The translations under genes and the position numbers were made by a program. This document shows, piece after piece, positions 41,703 to 52,158 of a stretch of DNA of 64,000 nt (the stretch's first letter is position 1; the number at the start of each line of letters is the position of its first letter). This stretch comes from Daucus carota subsp. sativus (Eukaryota; Streptophyta; Magnoliopsida; Apiales; Apiaceae). The notes under the pieces are model-generated. The model ran no database searches, was not told the origin of the DNA, and saw nothing but the letters and a program-made list of their open reading frames with translations. The DNA lies in assembly GCF_001625215.2 (NCBI RefSeq), contig NC_030385.2:861135-925134 (forward strand), given 5' to 3'.

Positions 41703-41989
41703 CGCTCTGCATTTTTCTTAATTCTTCTTCAGAAAAGAGCATGATTTGCGGGATAACTTCTATGTAAAATGTTTAATTTTTGGAGAGACGGGATAAAGAT
41801 TTGGAGTACCCTGCACAAAATTTTGAAAAAAATGTCCCAATAATTTATGAAATAAAAAAAATACATAAATAATAAAAATCCATAATATCAAAAATAATAT
41901 ATATCTAATTATAGTAAAAATTTCTTATTATATATGTAAGTTATGTATCATAATTTATTGTTAATTAAATAAGATACTAATATATTTAT

Positions 41990-43885
41990 CGAGGCCGGGT
42001 GTGTTTAATGATCTTAGTGATAGTAAATATTTGGGTCTTCCGCCTCTCGTAGGAAAATCCAAGAGGAGGACGTTCAAGATAGACTGAGGAAGAAAATAGA
42101 AGGTTGGAAAGTTAAATGTTTGTCGAAAGCAGGAAAGGCTATATTGATTCAGAGTGTAGCTCAAGCAGTGCCATCCTATATTATGTCTTGTTTCTTGATT
42201 CCAAAATCATTGTGTAAAGAATTGGAGATCATGATGAATAGCTTTTGGTGGGGTTCGAAAGATAACTCAAGGAGGGGTATTCATTGGATGTCATGGGCAA
42301 ATATGAGTAAAGCGAAGTGTTTGGGAGGTATGGGTTTCCGAGATTTGCACGGTTTTAATCTAGCACTCTTGGGAAAGCAATGCTGGAATTTCATGAACAA
42401 ACCGAATTCTTTAGTTGCAAGGATTTTTAAAGCGAGATACTTTGCCAACTGCACTTTATTTGAAGCTCAAAGAGGTGGGGGGTCGAGCTATATTTGGTCA
42501 GGTCTGTGGCAAGCGAAAGAGCAGCTCAAGAAGGGTTTCAAATGGGTGATTGGTGACGGAAAGATGATCAGAGTGTTTGAGGATCCATGGGTTAGAGGTA
42601 AAGAAAACTTTATGGTGGATGAAGCTGTGTCTGGCTACTCCAGAGATCTAAAAGTTTGTGATCTGCTTGTTCCTGGTACGAAACATTGGGATGTTAACAA
42701 GGTAAACAACTTACTGTCGAGTTGTGATGTCAGTCCTGTTTTGACAACGCCTATCCCACAAGATCAGGTCTCAGATCATCTAGCTTGGACTAGAACTGTG
42801 GATGGAAAGTATACTGCTAAATCCGGTTATAGTTATTGGTTTAATCAAACACATGGAATCAGACAGAGTGAAGAGCAAAAGGGATGGACGAGATTGTGGA
42901 ATTTGAGGATTCCGGGTAAAGTCAAGATTTTCTTGTGGCGTATTTGTAAGAACAACGTGCCTGTGAGGTATCTGCTGAGAAATAAAGGGGTGCAAGTTAC
43001 GATTAATTGTCCTATGTGCTTGACTGATGTAGAGCACATGGTTCACAATTTTTTCGAATGTCAATTTGCACAGAGCTGTTGGGAAGGCATGGGATTTCAT
43101 TTCAATATGTCGGGAGTTGAATATTGTGCAGATTGGTTACTAAAACTTCTAAATACCGAGACTTCAGAAAGATTGGAACGTATAGGAAGCACATTGTGGG
43201 GAATTTGGCATGAGAGAAATTTAAAGGTTTGGGAAGGTAAAACTACTACACCAGCTCTTGCTATGCAGTGGAGTACTCTTACTATTAATCAGTGGCAGGA
43301 AGCTCAGAAGATGAAAGGAGTAAACACAGGAGGAGGTCATAACTTACGTAGTAGTTTTCCGTTGAGATGGGTTGCACCAACTGAAGGGAGATTGAAAGTT
43401 AATGTCGACGCCTCGGTCATAGAAGGAGGGTCGAGCTTCAGCCTGGGTATGATTGCTCGAGACCATAACGGAGATTGTTGTAGAGCTAGAACAATGTGCT
43501 GTGAGGGTGTAGTTTCAGTATTTGAAGCAGAGGCAAAGGGAGTTCTGGAAGCGATAAAATGGGCTGCTGAAGGAGCTATCTCAAATGTTACTTTTGAGAC
43601 TGATTCGATGCTAACGTTTCAGGCCATTACCAAGGGCACAATGAACTACTTAGAGGTGGGAAACATGCTTGAAGATTGCCGCAAGTTGTTGAAGGACCGT
43701 CCAGACTTTTCTTTTGAATTTGCTAAAAAACAAGCCAACAAAGTAGCCCATAGTTTAGCTAGGGTTCATTGTGAAATTGGTTGTTTCATTGATTTCTTGT
43801 CTCCTCCACAATTAGTGTTGGAGAATATTATGTATGATGCTGCTTTGATTGAATAAAAATTTTCCATTGGTTTCAAAAAAAATAT
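41990..43885 (+). mobile_element. 5'-truncated LINE (L1 type) with poly-A end and 10-bp target duplication
   Basis: It carries the C-terminal part of a plant LINE ORF2. The region up to 42075 encodes the end of reverse transcriptase (YLGLPPLVGKSK) but is out of frame by one base with the rest, so a small indel lies near 42075-42085. The long open frame then runs to a TAA at 43854-43856. It has a zinc-binding RVT segment (CPMCLTDVEHMVHNFFEC) and a C-terminal RNase H-like domain (NVDASV, FEAEAKGVLEAIKWA, ETDSM). The 3' end is TTGGTTTC plus an A run. ATATATTTAT flanks the insertion at 41980-41989 and 43886-43895. Truncation at the 5' end with target duplication is typical of LINE insertion. Confidence 0.85.
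42084..43856 (+). pseudogene. LINE ORF2 fragment: RT thumb, zf-RVT and RNase H domains
   Basis: About 590 codons stay open without a stop from RLRKKIEGWKVK onwards, but the catalytic reverse transcriptase palm and the endonuclease are absent, so the product cannot retrotranspose. The order is C-terminal reverse transcriptase, zf-RVT (Cys/His cluster at about 43008-43065) and RNase H with Asp and Glu residues at the expected places. No native start codon is expected. Confidence 0.8.
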
Positions 43886-44135
43886 ATATATTTATAATTA
43901 ATAATATATATTGTCAAGATTCAAATCCACATTCAATTATTTTGAATTTAAAAAATGAGTCAAATCTAAATTTATATTCAAATAATTTATTTCAAGATAA
44001 TCCAAATAAATCGGAACGAGTCTCGTATCCGATGGGTCCGATTGGATACGGTAAATGCCATGGGAGCCTTTAAGCTCTAATACAGTGAGACTGTGAGAAA
44101 TTACGAGAAGACTTGGACAAGAATTCACCTTGAAA

Positions 44136-47021
44136 ATGAGCAGCGACAAAGCCACCGCAGCAGCAGCGACAGCGGGTCCGAAGCTATACAACAACAAACC
44201 TAAGAAAGGTATGTATACGTCGCAATCACAGCTCTCGTTTTTGTTACTTTGGGAATATTATCATTTGTTTTGTTGAGTTGTGTTTGATTGGATCGATTTT
44301 TGTTTTAATTGGTTGCAGCACAATTGAAGCAAGCTCGAGCGTCAATGGGGACGATTTCAGCTCCGCCGTCCTCCAATATTCCTCCAGTCACTCCTCCTCC
44401 TCCGCCGCCTCCCAAAGAGTCGTTCGCTCGTCGGTACAGATTCCTCTGGCCTCTCCTCATCACTGTTAATCTCGCTGTTGGAGGTCTCTCTCTCTCTCTC
44501 TCCCTCTCCCTCTCTCTCTCATGTGAACTTCAATTTGTAGGCGTTGTGTTTATGTCTCCTGATTTGTTAATTATAGTCTTACTTTATGTTCTCGACAGTT
44601 AGTTATGTGCTCTGAACTGTCAATCAATTTAGGATTCTGTAGTAATGTGTTTAGAATATAGTGTTCATATTGTGACTTAAATATCAGGGACCAATTAAAC
44701 CGAAGTTAAATGAGTACTTGGATTTCCATGACGAAGGGGAGTACAATTGATTTACGATTTTATAGCCTTGATTACAATATATTCTTCCGGGCTTGCATTG
44801 TGGCTCTCCTATCAGCTGCAATGACGTTTGATTTGTTGAATTGTTCTTTTTATTTTTTATTCTAGAGGGAAATGTGCATGATTACTTTCTACATCAGGTT
44901 GGTCTTTTTAAGTTTTAGGGTTCGCTCCGTTTTGGTATATTTCTGCTTGTTTTCGCTAACCACACTGGCATGTTGCGGGTCTATAAATTGTTTTTGGAAT
45001 TAAGGTGCCATGAGGGTCAGTTGCCGCCAGGTGCCAAAATAATTGCAAAACTAATTCTAAGTGCAAGTGCACCACTTTGCTTAGCTTGTGTGTGTGTGTG
45101 TGACCGCCTCTTTTGTCAATCTTAGTTCTTGGTCTAAGGGCTTTTTTAATTTATTTGCTGTTGGCTACGTTTGTCAAAGAAGGCCAAGCTGAGGCGTTTT
45201 TATAGCAGAAAAATTTATCTGTGGCGGAGCAAATAACGGAGCCCAAAAACCTATGATTTAGTGCATGCGGCACACCAGAAAAAGCCATTGCTTATTCTCG
45301 TTAAGCCTAAAATTAAGGAATGTAATAAATGTTGTACATCTATGTCCACTATATCTGTTTGTTTCATTTTAAAAATTTTAAATGACTTTCATGCTTTCAA
45401 ATTTTGAAATGAATGACATCACTTACATTCATATGCTTCCGAATATTTGATTTCCTTCACATTTTTTCGTTCCATTCCTAACGAACCAACCGAATTCGTG
45501 CCTTTTTATTTGAGCTTTACAGGTTCAAATTGATCCACGTCGTGGTTCTGTTTCTGTATGCTGTTTTTTGTTTAAGAACAAACTGCATTGACCAAAAATA
45601 TATAGATTTGTAGACTCCTGGTCATGCAAATAGGTTTATTCTCTGACCATAATGCCTGGGGCCCTGGAGTTGGTTGCAACTAAGCAGTAAAAATATATAC
45701 ATATTCAGTGCGGTAAGCGTATAAAGCGATAATAATGGTACTGAAGCAAGAGACAAAACTTTACTTCTAGGCTTCTAGCATTATTGTTGTCGCGCTTATT
45801 CTTCAAATATTGTATTCCTTACTAAAATTGTGATGTTTATGAAGTTTCCTAACCATATATAAGACCGTCTAGAGTTTTATCTCTTATGGTTTCTGCTTAC
45901 TAATAACTTTTGGCCCAAAAGTTGCACACAGAGAGGAGGCCTAATAAATTTTTTGCCATTATGGTTAGGAGTATAGTTACCAGTCTAGAGTTCAGTTTAG
46001 CAGGTTAAAGCATCAATGGTATTCGTTGACATCAACTATTAAGGTGTGGATTACAGAGTGTTAGGCCCTGTTTGGGGATTAGCTGTTAGCGGATTGAATT
46101 AGATGTTTTGACTAGCGGATTGAAATAGATGTTTTGACTATCGGATTGAATTAGCTGTTTCTCGTAAAACTGTTTGGTTAATAGCTGATTGATTAGCTTT
46201 TTCTGACACAAACCAAAACCTCTAACCCAAAAAGCTCCTCAAAGTAGCTTTTTCAAAATTAGCTTTTTGGGTCCAAACCTCTATTTCAATCCGTTAACTA
46301 CCAAACACTTGTATTAGCGGATTCTAGTGGTCAAACCTCTAACTCACCCCAAACCTCTAATTTTGCCTCAAACCTCTAACTTCCAAACAGGGCCTTAGTC
46401 TTCGTCCCTAGGCCCTAGCTGTTTATGTAACAAAATTGGGCATTTTAAGCAGATGACACAAGTTAACTTCAGGAAAGTATCGCACTAGTTATTTGGAAAA
46501 AAAAGCTTATGTTGTACTTTCTTCAACCTTAACCTTTGAGGTTTACTTATATTAAGTTGTGCAATTGTACTTGACAGTGGAAATCTACCCTAAGCTTTAC
46601 ATTTGTACTGTTTATATTAAACTTTGTGGTATACCTACTTTGGAGATATTGCTATGGATGGGAACACAATGGTCTGTTAACACTGACCAATACTGAGCTG
46701 TTTTTTGCAGCATACATATTTACGAGGACCAAAAAGAAAGGAATCATAGAGGAGGAAGAGGAAGAAGCAGAGCCCACTAAATCGGTAGCTGTAACAGTAG
46801 CTGCTCCAGTCATTGAAACCCCAGTAGTTCCTGCATCTGTGACACAGCCTGTGAAGTTACGTGAACCAATACCTGAGGATCAGCAGCGTGAACTTTTCAA
46901 GTGGTTATTGGAGGAGAAGAGGAAGGTCAAGGCAAAAGATCCTGAAGAGAAGAAACGGATCGACGAAGAGAAAGCCCTTCTCAAACAGTTCATTCGAACC
47001 AAATCTATCCCAAGTTTGTGA
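44136..47021 (+). CDS. Single-pass membrane protein with proline-rich N-terminal region, function unknown
   Basis: Three exons (44136-44208, 44319-44483, 46711-47021) join to 182 codons plus TGA. The start is the first ATG of the transcript-like region. Residues 1-60 are Ala/Lys-rich and end in a run of seven prolines. Residues 66-84 (FLWPLLITVNLAVGAYIFT) are a clear membrane segment. Then follow a basic patch (RTKKKG), an acidic run of glutamates, a Val/Pro/Thr-rich linker and a charged helical C-terminus (QQRELFKWLLEEKRKVKAK). I think it corresponds to Arabidopsis AT1G55160, annotated from memory as WAS/WASL-interacting family, a name that reflects the proline run rather than a known role. 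The donor of exon 2 is GTCTCTC within a CT microsatellite. The 2.2-kb second intron holds a Tourist MITE. Confidence 0.75.
44484..44521. repeat. CT microsatellite starting at a 5' splice site
   Basis: The CT/CCCTCT tract begins in the donor dinucleotide of intron 2 of the 182-aa membrane protein gene. Confidence 0.85.
46064..46394. mobile_element. Tourist-type (PIF/Harbinger) MITE, 331 bp
   Basis: It has perfect 12-bp terminal inverted repeats GGCCCTGTTTGG/CCAAACAGGGCC and a TTA target duplication at 46061-46063 and 46395-46397. The interior contains tandem GATGTTTTGACTAGCGGATTG units. A diverged relative is at 37805-38140. Confidence 0.92.
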
Positions 47022-47452
47022 TTGTTTAAAATGTGATGGAGGGTTGTACAGCTAAATTTGTTTCTCCTGCACCTCTTAGGAGCCTGAAGTCCAAAATTAC
47101 TTTTGATCAAAACCACTTGATATACTCTCAGCTCCGAACTGTGAAGTTTACCTGATTGGCTTTAGCTGTTCTTTTTTCGAAATTTGACCGACTGAATTTC
47201 TAGATTGTATAACTACATATTTTCTAGTCTTAAGTCACTCAGTAACTGTTAATTTTCTGCCATATGAGGGAACTACAGTCGCATATTCATCTCCTATTAC
47301 AAGCTAGCATTCTGTTATTTTCTGGCCCTTATGAAACATATATAGTAAAATCTGAATATAGATTATTACTTATTAGCCGTGGCAAATGAAGATGTGTACG
47401 CTCTGTAATGCAGTTGCCCATATCAGCCATTTTTGGCATGAAATGACAGCGG

Positions 47453-47516
47453 GGTCGAGAGTTCGAATCAATTCCGTCGCTTTTATGTCGGAGGTCGAGA
47501 GTTCGAATCAATCCCG
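47453..47516. repeat. Direct repeat with pol III B-box-like core
   Basis: GGTCGAGAGTTCGAATCAA occurs twice, at 47453 and 47493. AGTTCGAATC fits the B-box of tRNA-type promoters, so this could be the remains of a tRNA-derived SINE. I see no convincing A-box, tRNA fold or SINE tail. Confidence 0.45.
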
Positions 47517-47872
47517 ACGGGGAGGAAGGAAACAAAGGTAGATGATGATGGAGAATGTGTTGGAACCTATCAACTCTCACATGAATGCACGAGACAATCA
47601 TACTTGTAGGGACATTTATAATTATAATACAAATAGTTATACTATATGCACACCCCCATTCCTAATTTATTTCATTTCCACATACAAAACTCCACCTCCT
47701 TGGCAGTTTCATCATGCAACAATCCCCTTAAATTTGCATCCTTTATATATTAATCAGTGTTGCCTATTAAACTATGATATGTCCCATTCTAATTCTCAAG
47801 GACTCGTTAGTCGTTTACCTTCATATCTTATGAGTGCTTTTCGGGAACGCGCAAAGATATCAATATAAATTA

Positions 47873-48176
47873 CTCCCTCCGTCCCTATTTATCTGTCCAC
47901 TTTGGAAGTAAAATTTTGTCCCTATTTATCTGTCCATTTATACTTTCAAAACTAATTTAATGATAGTTTTTCAAATATATCTCCATAATTTCAATTTTCA
48001 AGACTTGACTTATTTAAAACTTGGTTGAATTCATGTTTTCAAGACATAAAGTAGGGGTATTCCACCATTTTCAAGATATTAATTAGAGGTATTTAATGAA
48101 AAAGTTTATACAATCAAGTATTCCTTGGTATGTGTTTTTTCCCCCAAAATGGACAGATAAAAAGGGACGGAGGGAG
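47873..48176. mobile_element. Stowaway-type MITE, 304 bp
   Basis: It starts CTCCCTCCGTCCCTATTTAT, ends AAAAAGGGACGGAGGGAG and is flanked by TA on both sides. The ends pair over at least 25 bases, including a shared ATCTGTCC/GGACAGAT. Confidence 0.9.
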
Positions 48177-48859
48177 TATATTTGAAAAATCTCGTGACCC
48201 TCTTGTAAGATTTGAAAATGGATACTATCGTACAATATTTATAAAATTTATGAATAGATGTACAAATGTTCATACTCATATTCGGGTATAGTTATTGTTC
48301 GGGTATGATGTTCTGGTGTGAAATGTCGAACAGACACATATATTTGAGATAAAGTAAAGAATATGAGTCACATAGTACTCATACTCGTATTTGGGCGTGA
48401 AGTACCCATCACAGATACTTGAGATAAGATAAAAAGTGCGACTAACATTGTGAACTATGACCCGAACAACCATAAATTAGCAGGGGCATGCATCTTAAAC
48501 CAATTAGGGTTTAGAGTACAGATACAGCTTCTATAGTAATCATCAAATCTAAGCAAGCAATAGCTAAGCAATGATGCAGATTAGTCACGGCCGTATGAAT
48601 AAAAATCATATCTGCATGCGGCTCATTTTAACAACTCCAGTCAACAAAGCTCTTGATTTCCTCATTTCTGCATAAACTATACACACTTTCCTTCGCAGGA
48701 ATCTTAATCCAGCAAGTTGATCATTTTCAATTCATGATTTACTCGATTAATGCACATAATTAAAGTATCCAGATTACATAAAGCAACATAAAACTATTGC
48801 TGCACATAAAGCGATCGACTTAAAAATCTTTATTACAAAACTTTTGTTACACTGATCTT

Positions 48860-49185
48860 CTAGGTTGTGTTCATTTGTATGGAATGGAACGAGGAAGAAT
48901 AGAATGAAAATTATAAAAAAGTTTTATATATAAAAAAGAAATTATGAGACAATAATGACCAGATATGAGCATTTTTTACAAAACATGTGTGTTAAATTTT
49001 TAGTTTAAATAGTTCGGAATGAAATGATTGAAAGGATGAAAATTATATACATTAATTCCGATCACCGCAATCTAGAGCACAAATTTCATTTCATTCTCTC
49101 TCGTTCCACTTCATCTGAACACAGCTTTAGAGCACAAATTTCATTTCATTATCTCTCGTTCCACTTCATCTGAACACAGCCTTAG
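48860..49185. mobile_element. hAT-like MITE with duplicated right end, upstream of CYP90D1
   Basis: The left end CTAGGTTGTGTTCATTTG and the right end CATCTGAACACAGCCTTAG are inverted repeats. The last 55 bp at the right (starting AGAGCACAAATTTCATTTC) are present twice in tandem, at 49074-49128 and 49129-49183. The element ends about 270 bp upstream of the P450 start codon. Confidence 0.65.
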
Positions 49186-49188
49186 CAT

Positions 49189-49194
49189 CGTGTG
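49189..49194 (+). promoter_or_regulatory. Candidate brassinosteroid-response element (CGTGTG)
   Basis: CGTGTG matches the BRRE consensus CGTG(T/C)G, to which BZR1-type factors bind when repressing brassinosteroid synthesis genes. It lies about 265 bp upstream of the start codon and 4 bp beyond the end of a MITE. A 6-mer is weak evidence by itself. Confidence 0.35.
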
Positions 49195-49385
49195 ACGAGT
49201 CATAAACATATATTCTCCCTTGCAATTCGGACTGCACATAAACATATATTCCAAAATATTCATATCGAGTACAATATTCCCTGTATCGAATCTGTGTGCA
49301 CGAGTGCATTTGCTTATCACATTATATCCTCTCACTTCACAACTGTCTGTCGAAAAAACATATACAGTTTCAACCAATCATATTC

Positions 49386-49393
49386 TATATAAA
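49386..49393 (+). promoter_or_regulatory. TATA box of the CYP90D1 gene
   Basis: TATATAAA is 66 bp upstream of the start codon, a plausible TATA position for a short 5' UTR. Confidence 0.6.
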
Positions 49394-49458
49394 GGCCCTT
49401 AGGCAACACAAAGCACCAAGTGAAACTAATGCTAAACAGTTCATAACATTTTAAGAAC

Positions 49459-52158
49459 ATGGAGGGTTCTTGGACTATGGTTGCCACAGCAATCCTGTTC
49501 TTGTCATTCTTATTAGTTTTGTTCCGATTTTTTGGTAGCAGCAGAAGAAAATGTTCCGGGGGCAGAGCAAATGAGACCTCACTACCATTGGGAGCTCAGG
49601 GATGGCCTTTAGTTGGAGAAACCTTGGAGTTCATCTCTTGTGCTTACACAGATCAGCCTGAGACTTTCATGGACAAGCGTCGCCGCATGTAAGTGTCTGT
49701 CTAATGGTTTTTGTTAGAATATAATGTGATCCCGGTAAGCCCTCCTCCTAACACCTTGAGGTTTTGGGAGAATTGGTCACTTAACATGGTATCAGAGCTT
49801 AGGCTCGGATATTCCTGACTCTTGAATAAGTATGTATGAATCATTATGCTATGTACTGCAGATTCAGATCATTTTTTAGTTTAGACAGAGCACCGGTTAA
49901 TGAATTTCCACGTTTATACAATTTATTAAACTTATTAATGTTCTGGTAATTAACAGAACGCATTAAATTTAAATTTTTATGTATACTAGGTATGGCAAGG
50001 TGTTCAAGTCACACATATTCGGAAGTCCTACAATTGTTTCCACCGACGAAGAAGTTAGCAGAAGTATTTTACAGGGTGATTCAAACACTTTTGTGCCTTC
50101 TTACCCGAAATCTCTTACCATTCTGATGGGAGAATCTTCTATTCTGCTTATCAATGGATATTTGCAAAGAAGAATTCATGGACTCATAGGCTCCTTCCTC
50201 AAGTCTCCAAATCTTAAAGCTCAGATTACTCGCGAGATGCAGAAATTTGTTCAAGAATCAATGGAGAGTTGGGACGAGGATCGTCTTATTTACATCCAAG
50301 ATGAAACCAAAAAGGTGAGCACTCATCGATCTTTATTTTTAATTCAGATTTAGAACATTGCAGCACGAGCCTCACTTATCGTATTATTTTCTTTTCAATT
50401 TGAATCCAGGAATATTGTTACATACAGACGTGAAACATCATTTTATTTGATTTCGTTTAGAATTAACAGAACTCGAGTTCCTGAGTTATGCTTGAAATTA
50501 CTATTGAATTTCCAACAGATGCACTGTTTAGTGGCCATCTTTGTCTGTTTGTTTTAACTTTAAGAATTACTTTGTAATAAAGTCTTTAGTAACTTGATTA
50601 AGGGTTCAAGATTAGCCAGCAGTCATTATTTTTATTGTCTGGTAAAATTAATACTTAGCAATAATTATCATTATGAGCCTTTTTCGATACACTAATTCAG
50701 CTCCCCGCTATATGCATTTTAACAGATTGCCTTTCAAGTACTAGTGAAAGCTTTAATAAGTCTGGATCCAGGTGAAGAGATGGAGTTTTTAAGAAAACAG
50801 TTTCAAGAATTTATCGCAGGCCTCATGTCGTTGCCTATAAATCTACCTGGAACTAGACTTTACAAATCATTACAGGTACATAATTGGTTAAACAAGAACT
50901 TAATCCTTGAGTTAAATAAATTAACTAAGCCATAAAATTCTGGCTACAGGCAAAGAAGAAAATGGTGAAGTTAGTGCAGAAGATTATTGAAGCTAAAAAG
51001 AAGGATGAGTCGTGTAAAGTGCCAAAAGATGTAGCCGAACTTTTGCTAAGTGAAAATGTAGCAGATGAAATTATTTCTGATAATATGATTGATTTGATGA
51101 TACCGGGAGAAGATTCAGTGCCTGTCCTTATAACTCTTGCTATAAAATACCTTTCGGATTGTCCTGCTGCTCTCCAGCAGTTGTCGGTAATAACTACTTG
51201 CTTTATTCCGTATAATGTATTAAATATTTAAATCTTAGCTTACTTCAGCATATGAATAAGTTAATTGCTAATAAATCTCAGGAGGAGAATATGAAGTTGA
51301 AAAACCGAAAAGATCAGACAGGGGAGGAGTTGATATGGAGCGATTACTTGTCATTGCCATTCACACAAACTGTATGTTGGTTAAACTGTAATTGCATTTA
51401 ACGCGGGCTTCATAAAATTATCCAAATTAACGTAAATTATTCATGTACAGGTGATAACAGAAACTTTAAGACTAGGAAATATCATCAATGGTGTGATGAG
51501 AAAAGCAATGAAAGATGTGCAGATCAAAGGGGGTTACGTGATCCCTAAAGGATGGTGTGTTTTTACGTATTTCAGATCAGTTCACTTGGATGAAAATCTG
51601 TATGACTCTCCACATAAGTTCAATCCATGGAGATGGCAAGTAAGTGGATCACATATGCTAAGAAACTATAGGAGAATACGCTGAATCATCTCGCGAATTA
51701 ACTCTCTGATCATTTTTACAGGATAGGGACACAAGTGGCTGTAGCTTCACTCCTTTCGGAGGTGGACAAAGGTTATGTCCTGGCCTTGATCTTGCCAGAC
51801 TGGAAGCTTCTATCTTCATCCACCATTTTGTCACTCAATTCAAGTAATTCCAAATTTCATCGAAATAATACTATTACACACATGCACACGAATCTTATCC
51901 ACGAGACATCTGGTATACCACACCAGACTCGTGTTAAGTTATCAGCTCTCCTAAACATAACGTTATTGCTTGATTTCAGAACATATTTATTCATTTTCTT
52001 GATTGAAATGTAGGTGGACAGCTGAAGATGATTCGATCGTAAACTTCCCAACAGTGAGAATGAAAAATAAAATGCCAGTAAGGGTCAAAAGAAGAAGCAG
52101 CCAACAAGCTTTTAGCCTAGAAAGCAAACTCAACTCTGAAGGATCTTGCAAACAATGA
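49459..52158 (+). CDS. CYP90D1: Cytochrome P450 of the CYP90D type, brassinosteroid C-23 hydroxylase
   Basis: ER-anchored monooxygenase expected to hydroxylate C-23 of brassinosteroid precursors. Eight exons: 49459-49688, 49990-50314, 50726-50875, 50950-51186, 51282-51371, 51451-51639, 51722-51843, 52014-52158. They join to 495 codons plus TGA. The N-terminal membrane anchor covers about residues 8-25. Other motifs are a Pro-rich hinge ([17 protein letters not shown]), an I-helix with PGEDS at 287-291 in place of the usual AGxDT, K-helix ETLR (348-351), FNPWRW and the heme-binding loop [10 protein letters not shown] with Cys426. The [10 protein letters not shown] and [12 protein letters not shown] segments match the CYP90C/D branch as I know it. 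The choice of D rather than C rests on memory and on neighbouring genes. The short Ser/Lys-rich C-terminal extension is unremarkable. The gene appears intact. Confidence 0.9.
49712..49798 (+). mobile_element. LTR fragment with primer-binding site (TRIM-like) in CYP90D1 intron 1
   Basis: A 75-bp segment starting TGTTAGAATATAATG and ending CACTTAACA is followed at once by TGGTATCAGAGC (49787-49798), the primer-binding site complementary to initiator tRNA-Met used by many plant retrotransposons. TG...CA ends and the very short LTR fit TRIM-type elements. No second LTR is visible, so it is truncated. A related copy is at 60979-61039. Confidence 0.7.

Larger units (their letters stand above)
47022..49385. 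other. Intergenic region between the membrane protein gene and CYP90D1
   Basis: It contains the 3' UTR of the upstream gene, a 40-bp-period direct repeat at 47453-47516, a Stowaway MITE at 47873-48176, a hAT-like MITE at 48860-49185 and the P450 promoter. No coding frame here is convincing. Confidence 0.5.
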
